Assembly (NCBI GenBank): GCA_028282865.1
Contig: JANQHA010000081.1
Coordinates: 1 to 5,398 of the forward strand
Direction: 5' to 3'
Origin: Oligoflexales bacterium
Lineage (GTDB): Bacteria; Bdellovibrionota_B; Oligoflexia; Oligoflexales; CACXFL01
Length of the DNA: 5,398 bases
A model generated the notes under the pieces. It made no database searches and was not told the DNA's origin. It saw nothing but the letters and a program-made list of their open reading frames with translations. Both the position numbers and the translations under genes were made by a program. Positions 1-5,398 of the stretch are shown here, piece after piece. Position 1 is the first letter of the stretch, and each line of letters begins with the position of its first letter.

Positions 1-972
1 GGGGCTTCGCTAGAATCACCTAGAGTGATACTATTCGACTTGAAAGGCCGATTTATGATGGCTTTTAACGGCGACCCCTCGCACGAAAACTATCACTGCT
101 TAGAAATGATTGAACAAAACCCTGACACCTATCAGTGGGAGTTTTATGCAGCTTCGTTTTCTGGTGATATCACTGCAGAAACGGCGAAGAGCCGTACCTG
201 CCCTCCAGTTAAAAAAGATCAGTTACCACAGTTTTCTAAGAAAAATCCTGCGGTATGTGCTGACTGCCACGGCGAAAAGTACCGGCCAAATTGGTCTATC
301 TACCCAAATTGGCCTGGTGCACTTGGTTCTTTTGCCTTCGGTGAACAGGGTCTAGGAGACTTTAAAAAAAATGGTCTAGCTGTCCCTAGCAGCGAAAAAG
401 GAAAAACTCACAAAATGGAACAATTAGCATATTTAGACTTATTACCAAGCAAGCGTCCAAGATATCGGCATATAGTTCCAGATGAGGAAGGTGGGTTCGA
501 CTATTTTGACGTAGGATGCGAAAATAGGTTATTTAGTATCGTTCTTTTTCAAAACTCAGCTTTTGCCCTAGCATACAGACTGATGAAATCTAAAAACTAT
601 GAAAGATACCGCAGTTATTATGTAGCCCGACTCGCTGAGTGTAAAAACCTAAAGGCCCCTAATATAGAAGCCGCTAAAATTTTTGATTATGAAATCAAAG
701 GAGCTCAACCCAACACATTGTTTAATAAGTATAGGTTCTCACCCACATCTTTTAACTACGACTCAGGCGATTTTCAGACAAACGATGATTTGGTTGAGGC
801 ATTATTATTACTTGACCCTAAACTACAGCACCTCGCGCCTGATCAAAAAAGAGTGAAGATGTTCTTAAAGAACGGCAATATTCACGATATATATGATGAA
901 GATCGGAGCTCAGGGTGTTTTATGCCGGTAGAGATACTACGAAAACCCGATGATCTTTGTGCTAAGCTATGA
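1..972 (+). CDS. Exported-type protein with single CxxCH haem motif (5' end missing)
   Basis: The frame is open from the first base to TGA at 970-972, so the gene starts left of the window. In-frame starts exist inside (GTG 25, ATG 55, ATG 58), but none is followed by a signal peptide, which a c-type haem protein would need, and residues before GTG 25 read as normal protein. Numbered from GTG 25, a CADCHG motif sits at residues 78-83 (bases 256-273): a c-type haem attachment signature. It is followed by RPNW, YPNWPG and, near residue 145, RPRYRH. The C-terminal half is rich in aromatic and charged residues, with further cysteines (C165, C206). The order CxxCHG, WPG, RYR matches uncharacterised proteins I associate with Bdellovibrionota; that is recollection, not a search. 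Likely periplasmic or outer-membrane attached, possibly redox active. No function can be assigned. The next gene begins 67 bases downstream on the same strand. Confidence 0.85.
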   Translation, partial: GASLESPRVILFDLKGRFMMAFNGDPSHENYHCLEMIEQNPDTYQWEFYAASFSGDITAETAKSRTCPPVKKDQLPQFSKKNPAVCADCHGEKYRPNWSIYPNWPGALGSFAFGEQGLGDFKKNGLAVPSSEKGKTHKMEQLAYLDLLPSKRPRYRHIVPDEEGGFDYFDVGCENRLFSIVLFQNSAFALAYRLMKSKNYERYRSYYVARLAECKNLKAPNIEAAKIFDYEIKGAQPNTLFNKYRFSPTSFNYDSGDFQTNDDLVEALLLLDPKLQHLAPDQKRVKMFLKNGNIHDIYDEDRSSGCFMPVEILRKPDDLCAKL

Positions 973-1039
973 TTGCTATATAAAGCCTTGCTAAATTCTC
1001 TTCTAAATCGGATATATGTTATGGTGAAGACCATGAGCC
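973..1039 (+). promoter_or_regulatory. Short gap with weak promoter-like boxes
   Basis: This 67-base AT-rich gap has no terminator hairpin with a T-tract, so read-through from the upstream gene is possible. A weak sigma70-like pair can be drawn: TTGCTA at 988-993 (4 of 6 to TTGACA) and TATATG at 1013-1018 (4 of 6 to TATAAT), with a slightly long 19-base spacer. AT-rich DNA produces such matches by chance, so the promoter is only a possibility. Confidence 0.25.
1021..1034 (+). promoter_or_regulatory. Perfect 5-bp hairpin at the regulator's ribosome binding region
   Basis: ATGGT (1021-1025) and ACCAT (1030-1034) are perfect inverted repeats around a GAAG loop. The structure ends five bases before the TTG start at 1040 and contains the only Shine-Dalgarno-like stretch there (GGTGAAG, 1023-1029). 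If formed in RNA it would mask translation initiation; as DNA it could be a small operator. Either role is inference. Confidence 0.4.
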
Positions 1040-1879
1040 TTGAATAAACCAGAAGCCGGAATAACCTTGAAAGTTTCCATCTACGAATTTTTTGACTACC
1101 GTAAGTATTTAAAAGCTTACTTAGAACAGCGTCGTAAAAACGGTGATAGCTATAGGTCCATCGCCAAATCATGTGAAATTGCAAACCCCAATTACTTTCA
1201 GCAAGTGATCAAAGAAGATCGAAATCTGACAGCTAAAGCCGCACATAAAATCGCCAGGGGATTTAGACTTAACAAAAGTGAGTTACAGTATTTACTTGAC
1301 CTAGTGCAACTAGCCCATAAAAAAAATGTTAACGAAGAAAAGATCTTTGCTGATATCCGCGCAAAAATCGTGGCGAACCAAACCAAGCGGATCAAAGACC
1401 CTAGTATTTCAAGTCACTGGCTCCACCAGATTTTACTAGAAGTGGTAAACATCGACGGTTTTGAGCTAACACCTGAAAACATTCTTCGTCGCGTTAGAGT
1501 AAATGCTTCTAAGGAAGATATTCAAAAATCCATAGATTTTTTATTAAAGAAAAAGTGGATCGTAGCAACCAACAAACCGCACATATATCGACGGCTCGAA
1601 GTCGAACTAGAAACCATCAATGACCTAAGGATGGTCGACCTACACCGCAATCATCGCTATTTTCTTGACCAAGCAAAGCATAGGTTAGTAGATGATTTAG
1701 ACGAGCGAGAGTTTCAAGGACTAACCGTCGCCATACCTAAGGATAAAAAGCCAGAAATCAAAAAGAAGATCCGTGCCTTTATGAAGGAGATTTCAGACAT
1801 TGCCGATGGCTACCAAGACCCAGATTCTCTCTGCAGGCTGCAACTCGCCTTTTATCAGCTGACTAAAGATCAAGAGTAA
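1040..1879 (+). CDS. TIGR02147/DUF4423-family putative transcriptional regulator
   Basis: A 279-residue protein, close to the usual length of this family. The opening 'SIYEFFDYRKYLKAYLEQRR' (about residues 13-32) is the family's N-terminal signature. Residues about 37-85 form a helix-turn-helix-like region (SYRSIAKSCEIANPNYFQQV, then RNLTAKAAHKIARGFRLNK). The C-terminal part has SHWLHQILLEVV near 125, a KKKWIV segment near 171, HRNHRYFLDQAKHRL near 202 and a final LQLAFYQLTKD, all in family order. These proteins are presumed cytoplasmic DNA-binding regulators; target and signal are unknown. TTG at 1040 is chosen because an in-frame TGA lies at 1034-1036 and no ATG or GTG precedes the conserved region; TTG 1067 is the alternative and would still keep the signature. 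A short frame starting with ATG at 1021 (MVKTMSLE, stop at 1045-1047) overlaps the start. The gene may share a transcript with the CxxCH gene upstream. Confidence 0.85.
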   Translation: MNKPEAGITLKVSIYEFFDYRKYLKAYLEQRRKNGDSYRSIAKSCEIANPNYFQQVIKEDRNLTAKAAHKIARGFRLNKSELQYLLDLVQLAHKKNVNEEKIFADIRAKIVANQTKRIKDPSISSHWLHQILLEVVNIDGFELTPENILRRVRVNASKEDIQKSIDFLLKKKWIVATNKPHIYRRLEVELETINDLRMVDLHRNHRYFLDQAKHRLVDDLDEREFQGLTVAIPKDKKPEIKKKIRAFMKEISDIADGYQDPDSLCRLQLAFYQLTKDQE

Positions 1880-1883
1880 GGTG

Positions 1884-1910
1884 TTGTCATTCACAGCAGC
1901 GTAAGTGAGC
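1884..1910 (+). repeat. Truncated REP-like element (copy A1)
   Basis: The 14-base string TTGTCATTCACAGC at 1884-1897 recurs exactly at 1912-1925. Both are followed by related AGC-rich DNA ending in GAGC, but this copy lacks the GGGAATC right arm. It begins five bases after the regulator's stop codon. Confidence 0.6.
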
Positions 1911-1911
1911 T

Positions 1912-1951
1912 TTGTCATTCACAGCGAGCTTGCGAGCGTCGGGAATCTTAA
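1912..1951 (+). repeat. REP-like element (copy A2)
   Basis: The left arm is GTCATTCACAGC, the middle has GCGAGC-TT-GCGAGC (1924-1937), and the right arm is GGGAATCTT. Outer bases ATTC and GAAT pair. The 40 bases align without gaps to the reverse complement of 4169-4208, with 25 of 40 identical by my count, so this is a member of a dispersed family rather than unique sequence. A spurious open frame starting at TTG 1912 runs through it and is not called. Confidence 0.7.
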
Positions 1952-1977
1952 ATAAAATCATTCGAAACTATCGTGAT

Positions 1978-2017
1978 AGATGCCAGACGCGACTTTGTCA
2001 CTCGGTTTGCCTTGATA
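1978..2017 (-). repeat. Possible degenerate inverted partner of the REP-like element (copy A3)
   Basis: AGATGCCA at 1978-1985 matches the start of the copies at 4100 and 4172. About 20 bases on, GGTTTGCCTTGATAT resembles the GGCATGCCGATTAT end of the 4100 copy. Orientation is opposite to copy A2, giving a BIME-like head-to-head pair. The middle is badly diverged and the stem no longer closes. Just before it, CTATC-GT-GATAG (1968-1979) is a perfect small inverted repeat. Confidence 0.35.
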
Positions 2018-2018
2018 T

Positions 2019-2140
2019 GGGCGAAAGAGAGGCCATCCCCCAAACGCAGCCGAATGTAAAAAAAACTAACAGTCATGTATTTCCCTATACAAAATCACCA
2101 AAAATTAACCAATAAATGAGCGAAAGCTCTCTTTCGTCCC
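2019..2140. repeat. Inverted-repeat pair bounding AT-rich DNA
   Basis: CGAAAGAGAG at 2022-2031 is the exact reverse complement of CTCTCTTTCG at 2127-2136. Outside it, GGG (2019-2021) pairs with CCC (2138-2140) across one bulged T, making 13 paired bases. The roughly 95 bases between are AT-rich and hold no credible gene. The right arm can also fold locally in two exclusive ways: GAGC-GAAA-GCTC (2118-2129) or CGAAAG-CTCT-CTTTCG (2121-2136). No target-site duplication is evident. Confidence 0.4.
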
Positions 2141-2348
2141 AACAATCTTGCTAATAATAGCCTTGTTATATACACTTGAATTTATTGATAATTTTTCAAA
2201 AAGAATTCAGTTAGATACAGTTTTGGCGAATTTGGCGTGCTTTTGGACCAATGCGGCTGCGATGATGCAAATTACCTCGCAGTCGATGGAGGTCAGCTGG
2301 CCTTCACTCAGAAAAAACAATCCATGAATTTTTAGGAGAAGTAACAAA
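2141..2348 (+). promoter_or_regulatory. Intergenic leader of the lipoprotein gene
   Basis: About 200 bases without a supported gene. A weak promoter candidate is TTGCTA (2148-2153), a 17-base spacer and TACACT (2171-2176), each 4 of 6 to consensus; if used, the untranslated leader would be about 165 bases. The leader contains CTGCGA/TCGCAG (2257-2262 and 2277-2282, 14-base loop) and a near-palindrome GGTCAGCTGGCC around 2291-2302. A clear Shine-Dalgarno AGGAGAA lies at 2334-2340, eight bases before the ATG. No known riboswitch was recognised. Confidence 0.35.
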
Positions 2349-3989
2349 ATGAAAGCAGAACGAAACAAACTGAGGCACAGCTTCCGCTACGGGCGAGCAC
2401 TGATCATGATCGTCGCCGGTGTAATGGCCGTCAGCTCATGCAAGACACGAAACAACTCATCGCTTGATGACGCCGGTACTGGTGATGGTAATGGTGGTGA
2501 TATTCTTCTCTGTGAGAAATCATATGGAGAGCTAGGTGGTAGAAAAGCTATTTTATTAGACTACTACCAAGATCTTTTGTCCTCTGAGTATCCGAAATTA
2601 CTTCCATCCACTCTAAAAGTCGATATGCAAGATATCGTAAAAGAAGTCGAGCAGTCTAAACTAGCAAAAAAAATTCAAGGCCTGAATAACCATAGAGGTA
2701 AAGACTTCATGCAATATTTTGAGCAGGTCGTTGGCAAGCAAACAGCGACGCTCGGCAGCTACCAAAGTGACGTAACAGGCGATCAACAACTACAACTCGC
2801 GGTAGCGGGAGCCAAAGTCATTGCTAAACGCCTGGGAACATTCGACGACACTGGGATGGTGATACTAAATCACTACTTGGAGGACTTTGCCAAAAAGTCA
2901 GTGATCAACTATCAGATGCGGCTATCAAACAAACCCGACGAGTCCTTCATTCCTAAAACTCCAGGTCCTGATTGTAACCCTCAGCAAATTGCCCTACATA
3001 TCCCACTAACAAGAACCCGGCAACGTGCAGGAAAAAGGTTTTTTATCCAACAAAAATATTGGGACATGATTTCATGGTCGAGTCGTATCGGATTGGTATT
3101 GCATGAAGCTCTTTACCGCTACGCACGTGAACAACAAGAACATGAGAGCTCAGAAAATGTTCAGAAGTATAACCGGTTATTGGCGAGCGGTGAGTATAGC
3201 AAATTACCTATAAAAACTTACGGTGAGATGGTGGACGACCTAGGGCTTTGGTACGCATCTTACCCCGTCAAAGGTGCGAGACTTTTGTCGGTAACGGTAT
3301 CTATTGATCAACAAGCTGGTCTGTTAACAGGGCGAGGGGTTGGTTACGACTTTCCAAAGCTAAATTTAAGGTTTTTTCGTTCTAAACTTGAATTTGCTTT
3401 TAACTCGATCGGCAGCCGTATAGGAACCCGGCTCTCAGATAGTATGGAAGAGGTTAACCGTGTTTATCCGAAGTTCATATATGATCTTAAAGCAGAAAAG
3501 GTTGTTCATATCAAAGCAAACAATCAATATTATATTTCTGCCAACTGTACAGAGAAAGAAGTTTTTAGAGATTTACCTCTAGGCCCTCCTGCCTGGGAGC
3601 CTATTATGACAATAGATCACTATATCAATCACTCAAATGGGAAAATTGAGATCAAGAACCTAAGAGCTAATGCAATGCACCTTGTATGCCTTTTTGAGTC
3701 AGGCACTTTTGCTTCGAATAAGGGTTCTTCGCCTAGTGATAAAAACCCCTATGCCTATCAAAGTGATAACAGAGTCCAGCTTAAGCCAATTGCCAAAAGC
3801 AGTGACTACGAATTAGTGCTAGATGGGAAAGTTTATGTACAACCGTATGGCCACCCAAAGAACGACAATAAACGAACACTTATTGCCAGAACCCAAAACG
3901 GCAAATCCATCAAACTGGATCAACCTAGACGACTCCCAGTCTCCATCAGCAAAAATAAACGCCTCATCCTAAAAGGCCTGTTGCCCTAA
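2349..3989 (+). CDS. Large predicted lipoprotein with GNGGD and HEALY motifs
   Basis: A 546-residue protein. The start at ATG 2349 is supported by AGGAGAA eight bases upstream. Residues 1-30 form a signal peptide with a strongly basic n-region (K2, R5, K7, R9, R13, R16), a hydrophobic core (ALIMIVAGVMAV) and a lipobox V-S-S-C with the lipidated cysteine at 31. An acidic/glycine linker follows, then GDGNGGDILLC (45-55), LLDYYQ (69-74), PDC (207-209) and LHEALYRYAR (251-260). The order NGGD, aspartate-tyrosine segment, cysteine, HEALY recalls exported proteins annotated as hypothetical in Bdellovibrionota; the family has no function I know. HEALY resembles half of a HExxH zinc site, but the second histidine is absent, so protease activity should not be assumed. 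The C-terminal ~240 residues (from about 300) contain beta-rich-looking sequence and two further cysteines, with no domain recognised. It appears monocistronic: leader before, strong terminator after. Confidence 0.85.
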   Translation: MKAERNKLRHSFRYGRALIMIVAGVMAVSSCKTRNNSSLDDAGTGDGNGGDILLCEKSYGELGGRKAILLDYYQDLLSSEYPKLLPSTLKVDMQDIVKEVEQSKLAKKIQGLNNHRGKDFMQYFEQVVGKQTATLGSYQSDVTGDQQLQLAVAGAKVIAKRLGTFDDTGMVILNHYLEDFAKKSVINYQMRLSNKPDESFIPKTPGPDCNPQQIALHIPLTRTRQRAGKRFFIQQKYWDMISWSSRIGLVLHEALYRYAREQQEHESSENVQKYNRLLASGEYSKLPIKTYGEMVDDLGLWYASYPVKGARLLSVTVSIDQQAGLLTGRGVGYDFPKLNLRFFRSKLEFAFNSIGSRIGTRLSDSMEEVNRVYPKFIYDLKAEKVVHIKANNQYYISANCTEKEVFRDLPLGPPAWEPIMTIDHYINHSNGKIEIKNLRANAMHLVCLFESGTFASNKGSSPSDKNPYAYQSDNRVQLKPIAKSSDYELVLDGKVYVQPYGHPKNDNKRTLIARTQNGKSIKLDQPRRLPVSISKNKRLILKGLLP

Positions 3990-4006
3990 CAGCTGCCTAC
4001 TCTAGA

Positions 4007-4052
4007 AAACGTCTCTGCGTATATTTTAACTACGTAGGGACGTTTACTTTTT
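4007..4052 (+). terminator. Strong rho-independent terminator after the lipoprotein gene
   Basis: The left arm 4007-4021 (AAACGTCTCTGCGTA) pairs with the right arm 4031-4045 (TACGTAGGGACGTTT) over 15 positions, 13 Watson-Crick and two G-U, around a nine-base loop. TTTTT follows at 4048-4052. It starts 17 bases after the TAA stop at 3987-3989. Confidence 0.88.
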
Positions 4053-4095
4053 AAGCACCTCAATCTAACCCCCTGTAATAACCGAATCTAATAGT

Positions 4096-4150
4096 AAGTA
4101 GATGCCATACATGCTTCGCGCTTGGCATGCCGATTATTGGTGACGGAGGA
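4096..4150 (-). repeat. REP-like element (copy B1)
   Basis: ATGCCA (4102-4107) and TGGCAT (4123-4128) form a perfect 6-bp stem around a 15-base loop. The flank GGCATGCCGAT...GGTGACGGAG (4124-4148) is shared with copy B2 72 bases downstream, so the two are tandem. Read on the minus strand it resembles copy A2 near 1912. Confidence 0.65.
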
Positions 4151-4168
4151 ACAAAAAATAAGCAAAAA

Positions 4169-4235
4169 CAAAGATGCCCATACATCGCTACGTAGCTGGG
4201 CATGACGATATCATGGTGATGGAGACCGAAGGGTC
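4169..4235 (-). repeat. REP-like element (copy B2) with nested palindrome
   Basis: ATGCCCA (4174-4180) and TGGGCAT (4197-4203) form a perfect 7-bp stem, one base pair longer than in copy B1. Inside it lies a perfect 10-base palindrome GCTACGTAGC (4187-4196). Downstream are GGTGATGGAG, shared with B1, and a small GACC-GAAG-GGTC hairpin (4224-4235). The reverse complement aligns without gaps to 1912-1951. Confidence 0.7.
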
Positions 4236-4319
4236 CTTACTCACGATTTACTTTTTGCCGCAGCAGTGATAAAACTTTTCTACTTTTTTTCAATAACTTA
4301 TCAATCAGTGGGGACTGTC

Positions 4320-5398
4320 ATGCCAATAGGCTCTCCGGTTCATGAACCCGTATCAGCTCGTTGTAGCAGCATGCTCTGGAAAGAGTGGGCTGGGTATCAT
4401 GCGGTTAAATCTTTCGATAATTGTCACGAGCGCGAGTACTTCGCCTTTCGTCACGCAGCCGGGGTGATTGATGTATCACCACTCTATAAATACGATGTCA
4501 TCGGTGAGGATGCTGGTGCATACCTTTCACAGATCATGGCTAAAAACATCGCCAAGCTCAAGGTCGGCCAAGTGACCTACTGTTGTTGGTGTGACGAGGA
4601 AGGTTACGTGATGGACGACGGTACGGTTTCTCGCTTAGAAGAGAACGTTTACCGAGTCACCGCTGCAGAACCATCGCTTGCTTGGTTTTTGAGATTCAAA
4701 AGAAACTTCCGAGTCGAGATCACTGACATCTCAGCGAAGTATGCGGCACTATCGATCCAAGGACCAAACTCACGCGATATCCTAAAAGAAGTCACCGATA
4801 TCGATATGGATGCATTAAAGTTTTTTAGAGTCGACAAAGGAACCATCGCGGGTAAAGACGTTTGGATTTCTAGGACCGGTTATACTGGTGATCTTGGTTA
4901 CGAGATCTGGTCCCTTGCTGAAGATGGCCCCACGATTTACGAAGCGCTATTTAAAGTCGGCGGACCATGGGGTATCAAAGCATGTGGCCTCGACGCTCTT
5001 GATGTCACTCGGGTCGAAGCCGGGTTCATTATGAACGCAGTCGATTACTTTAGTGCCAATCACTGCCTTATTGACGGCAGAAAAGTCACTCCTTACGAAA
5101 TTGGTTTGGGGTGGTGCGTGGATTTAGATCGATCGTTTTTTATTGGCCAAAAAGCCCTGAAGAAACATAAAAACAACCCTAGAAAAGTCTTAGTAGGCTT
5201 AGACATCGATTGGGTCGAGCTCGAAAGAGAATTTGCCAAGCACGATTTACCGCCAGAAGTCTGCAGCCAAGCTTGGCGTGACGGTAAACCAGTTTACAAC
5301 AGCATGGATGAATTTATCGGTTTTGCTACCAGTGGCACTTGGTCTCCAACGCTCAAAAAAAACCTGGCTCTCGCCCAAGTCAAGCCCGAGTATGCGAA
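4320..5398 (+). CDS. GcvT-fold aminomethyltransferase family protein (3' end missing)
   Basis: 359 codons are visible with no stop before the window ends; the final LKKNLALAQVKPEYA suggests only a short C-terminal tail is missing. Family features in order: WKEWAGYHAV (20-29), HEREYFAFRHAAGVIDVSPL (36-55, the GVxDxS-type segment), MDDGTVSR (98-105), SIQGPNSRD (145-153), RTGYTGDLGYEIW (185-197), GLDALDVTRVEAGF (223-236) and a C-terminal barrel with VGLDIDW and GFATSGTWSP. The second Asp of MDD (residue 100) sits where T-proteins carry the catalytic Asp, so activity is plausible. Members bind tetrahydrofolate and move a one-carbon unit, from aminomethyl-lipoyl GcvH in true GcvT or from other methylated substrates in relatives such as DmdA. 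YTGDLGYEIW and the N-terminal MPIGSPVHEP point to the non-GcvT paralogue group, from memory. ATG 4320 fits that N-terminus and has GGGGA five bases upstream. Cytoplasmic; substrate unknown. No gcvH or gcvP is visible. Confidence 0.88.
   Translation, partial: MPIGSPVHEPVSARCSSMLWKEWAGYHAVKSFDNCHEREYFAFRHAAGVIDVSPLYKYDVIGEDAGAYLSQIMAKNIAKLKVGQVTYCCWCDEEGYVMDDGTVSRLEENVYRVTAAEPSLAWFLRFKRNFRVEITDISAKYAALSIQGPNSRDILKEVTDIDMDALKFFRVDKGTIAGKDVWISRTGYTGDLGYEIWSLAEDGPTIYEALFKVGGPWGIKACGLDALDVTRVEAGFIMNAVDYFSANHCLIDGRKVTPYEIGLGWCVDLDRSFFIGQKALKKHKNNPRKVLVGLDIDWVELEREFAKHDLPPEVCSQAWRDGKPVYNSMDEFIGFATSGTWSPTLKKNLALAQVKPEYA

Larger units (their letters stand above)
4053..4319 (+). other. Intergenic region before the GcvT-like gene
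   Basis: No gene is supported here. The left two-thirds hold two repeat copies, listed separately. From 4246 on the DNA is T-rich, with TGATAA (4267-4272) and TTATCA (4298-4303) as a loose inverted repeat. A weak promoter candidate is TTGCCG (4255-4260) with TCTACT (4279-4284), spacer 18, each 4 of 6. GGGGA at 4310-4314 is a plausible ribosome binding site five bases before ATG 4320. Confidence 0.4.

Noticed and set aside
110..355. 81-codon + strand frame inside the CxxCH gene
   Set aside because: It is out of frame with a gene whose motifs are clear, and is best explained as a shadow of it.
882..1184. 100-codon minus-strand frame across the CxxCH gene end and regulator start
   Set aside because: It lies antisense to two supported genes, with no motif or ribosome site. 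The minus-strand frames at 1198-1395 and 4649-4846 are rejected for the same reason.
1884..1925. CRISPR-like direct repeats (TTGTCATTCACAGC twice)
   Set aside because: There are only two exact copies with a 14-base interval and no regular spacers. The arrangement fits a truncated dispersed repeat.
1912..2115. 67-codon open frame starting at TTG after the regulator
   Set aside because: It runs straight through REP-like repeat sequence, has no ribosome binding site, and its translation has no domain-like character.
3108..3150. Zinc metalloprotease active site in the lipoprotein (HEALY...)
   Set aside because: The HExxH pattern is incomplete: tyrosine stands where the second histidine would be, and no obvious third ligand is visible.
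4030..4195. CTACGTAG palindrome shared by the terminator (4030-4037) and repeat copy B2 (4188-4195)
   Set aside because: Each copy is explained by its own hairpin. Two 8-base matches are too little to claim a common binding site.
4215..4245. Glycine riboswitch upstream of the GcvT-like gene, suggested by ACCGAAGGGTCC
   Set aside because: Only this short string resembles the aptamer. The rest of the conserved core (the CUCAGG-like segment and the closing stem) is missing, and the stretch belongs to the repeat element.

Overview
The window most likely comes from a predatory or marine Bdellovibrionota/Oligoflexia-type bacterium. The evidence is a TIGR02147/DUF4423-type regulator, a lipoprotein with a 'GNGGD...C' N-terminus and an 'HEALY' motif, and an exported-type protein with one CxxCH haem motif and a WPG motif. 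I know all three types mainly from that lineage. The assignment rests on protein character alone and is an inference. Base composition is moderate, with AT-rich intergenic DNA.

All four supported genes are on the + strand. (1) Positions 1-972: the 3' part of a gene for a CxxCH protein, whose start lies left of the window. (2) Positions 1040-1879: a TIGR02147-family regulator starting at TTG, 67 bases downstream, with no terminator between, so the two may be co-transcribed. (3) Positions 1880-2348: a gene-poor stretch with degenerate REP-like repeats, an inverted-repeat pair and a long leader. (4) Positions 2349-3989: a 546-residue predicted lipoprotein, closed by a strong intrinsic terminator at 4007-4052. 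(5) Positions 4053-4319: intergenic DNA with two more repeat copies, in the opposite orientation. (6) Positions 4320-5398: a GcvT-fold aminomethyltransferase family gene running off the right edge.

The genes do not form an obvious pathway. The first two could be a regulator and an exported partner. The lipoprotein looks like its own transcription unit. The GcvT-like enzyme is a metabolic gene with no glycine-cleavage partner in view. The least expected signal is non-coding: the repeats on the two sides of the lipoprotein gene are homologous in opposite orientation, and their stems show compensatory base changes, which suggests a mobile or structured REP family. I see no rRNA, tRNA, CRISPR array, insertion sequence or recognisable riboswitch.
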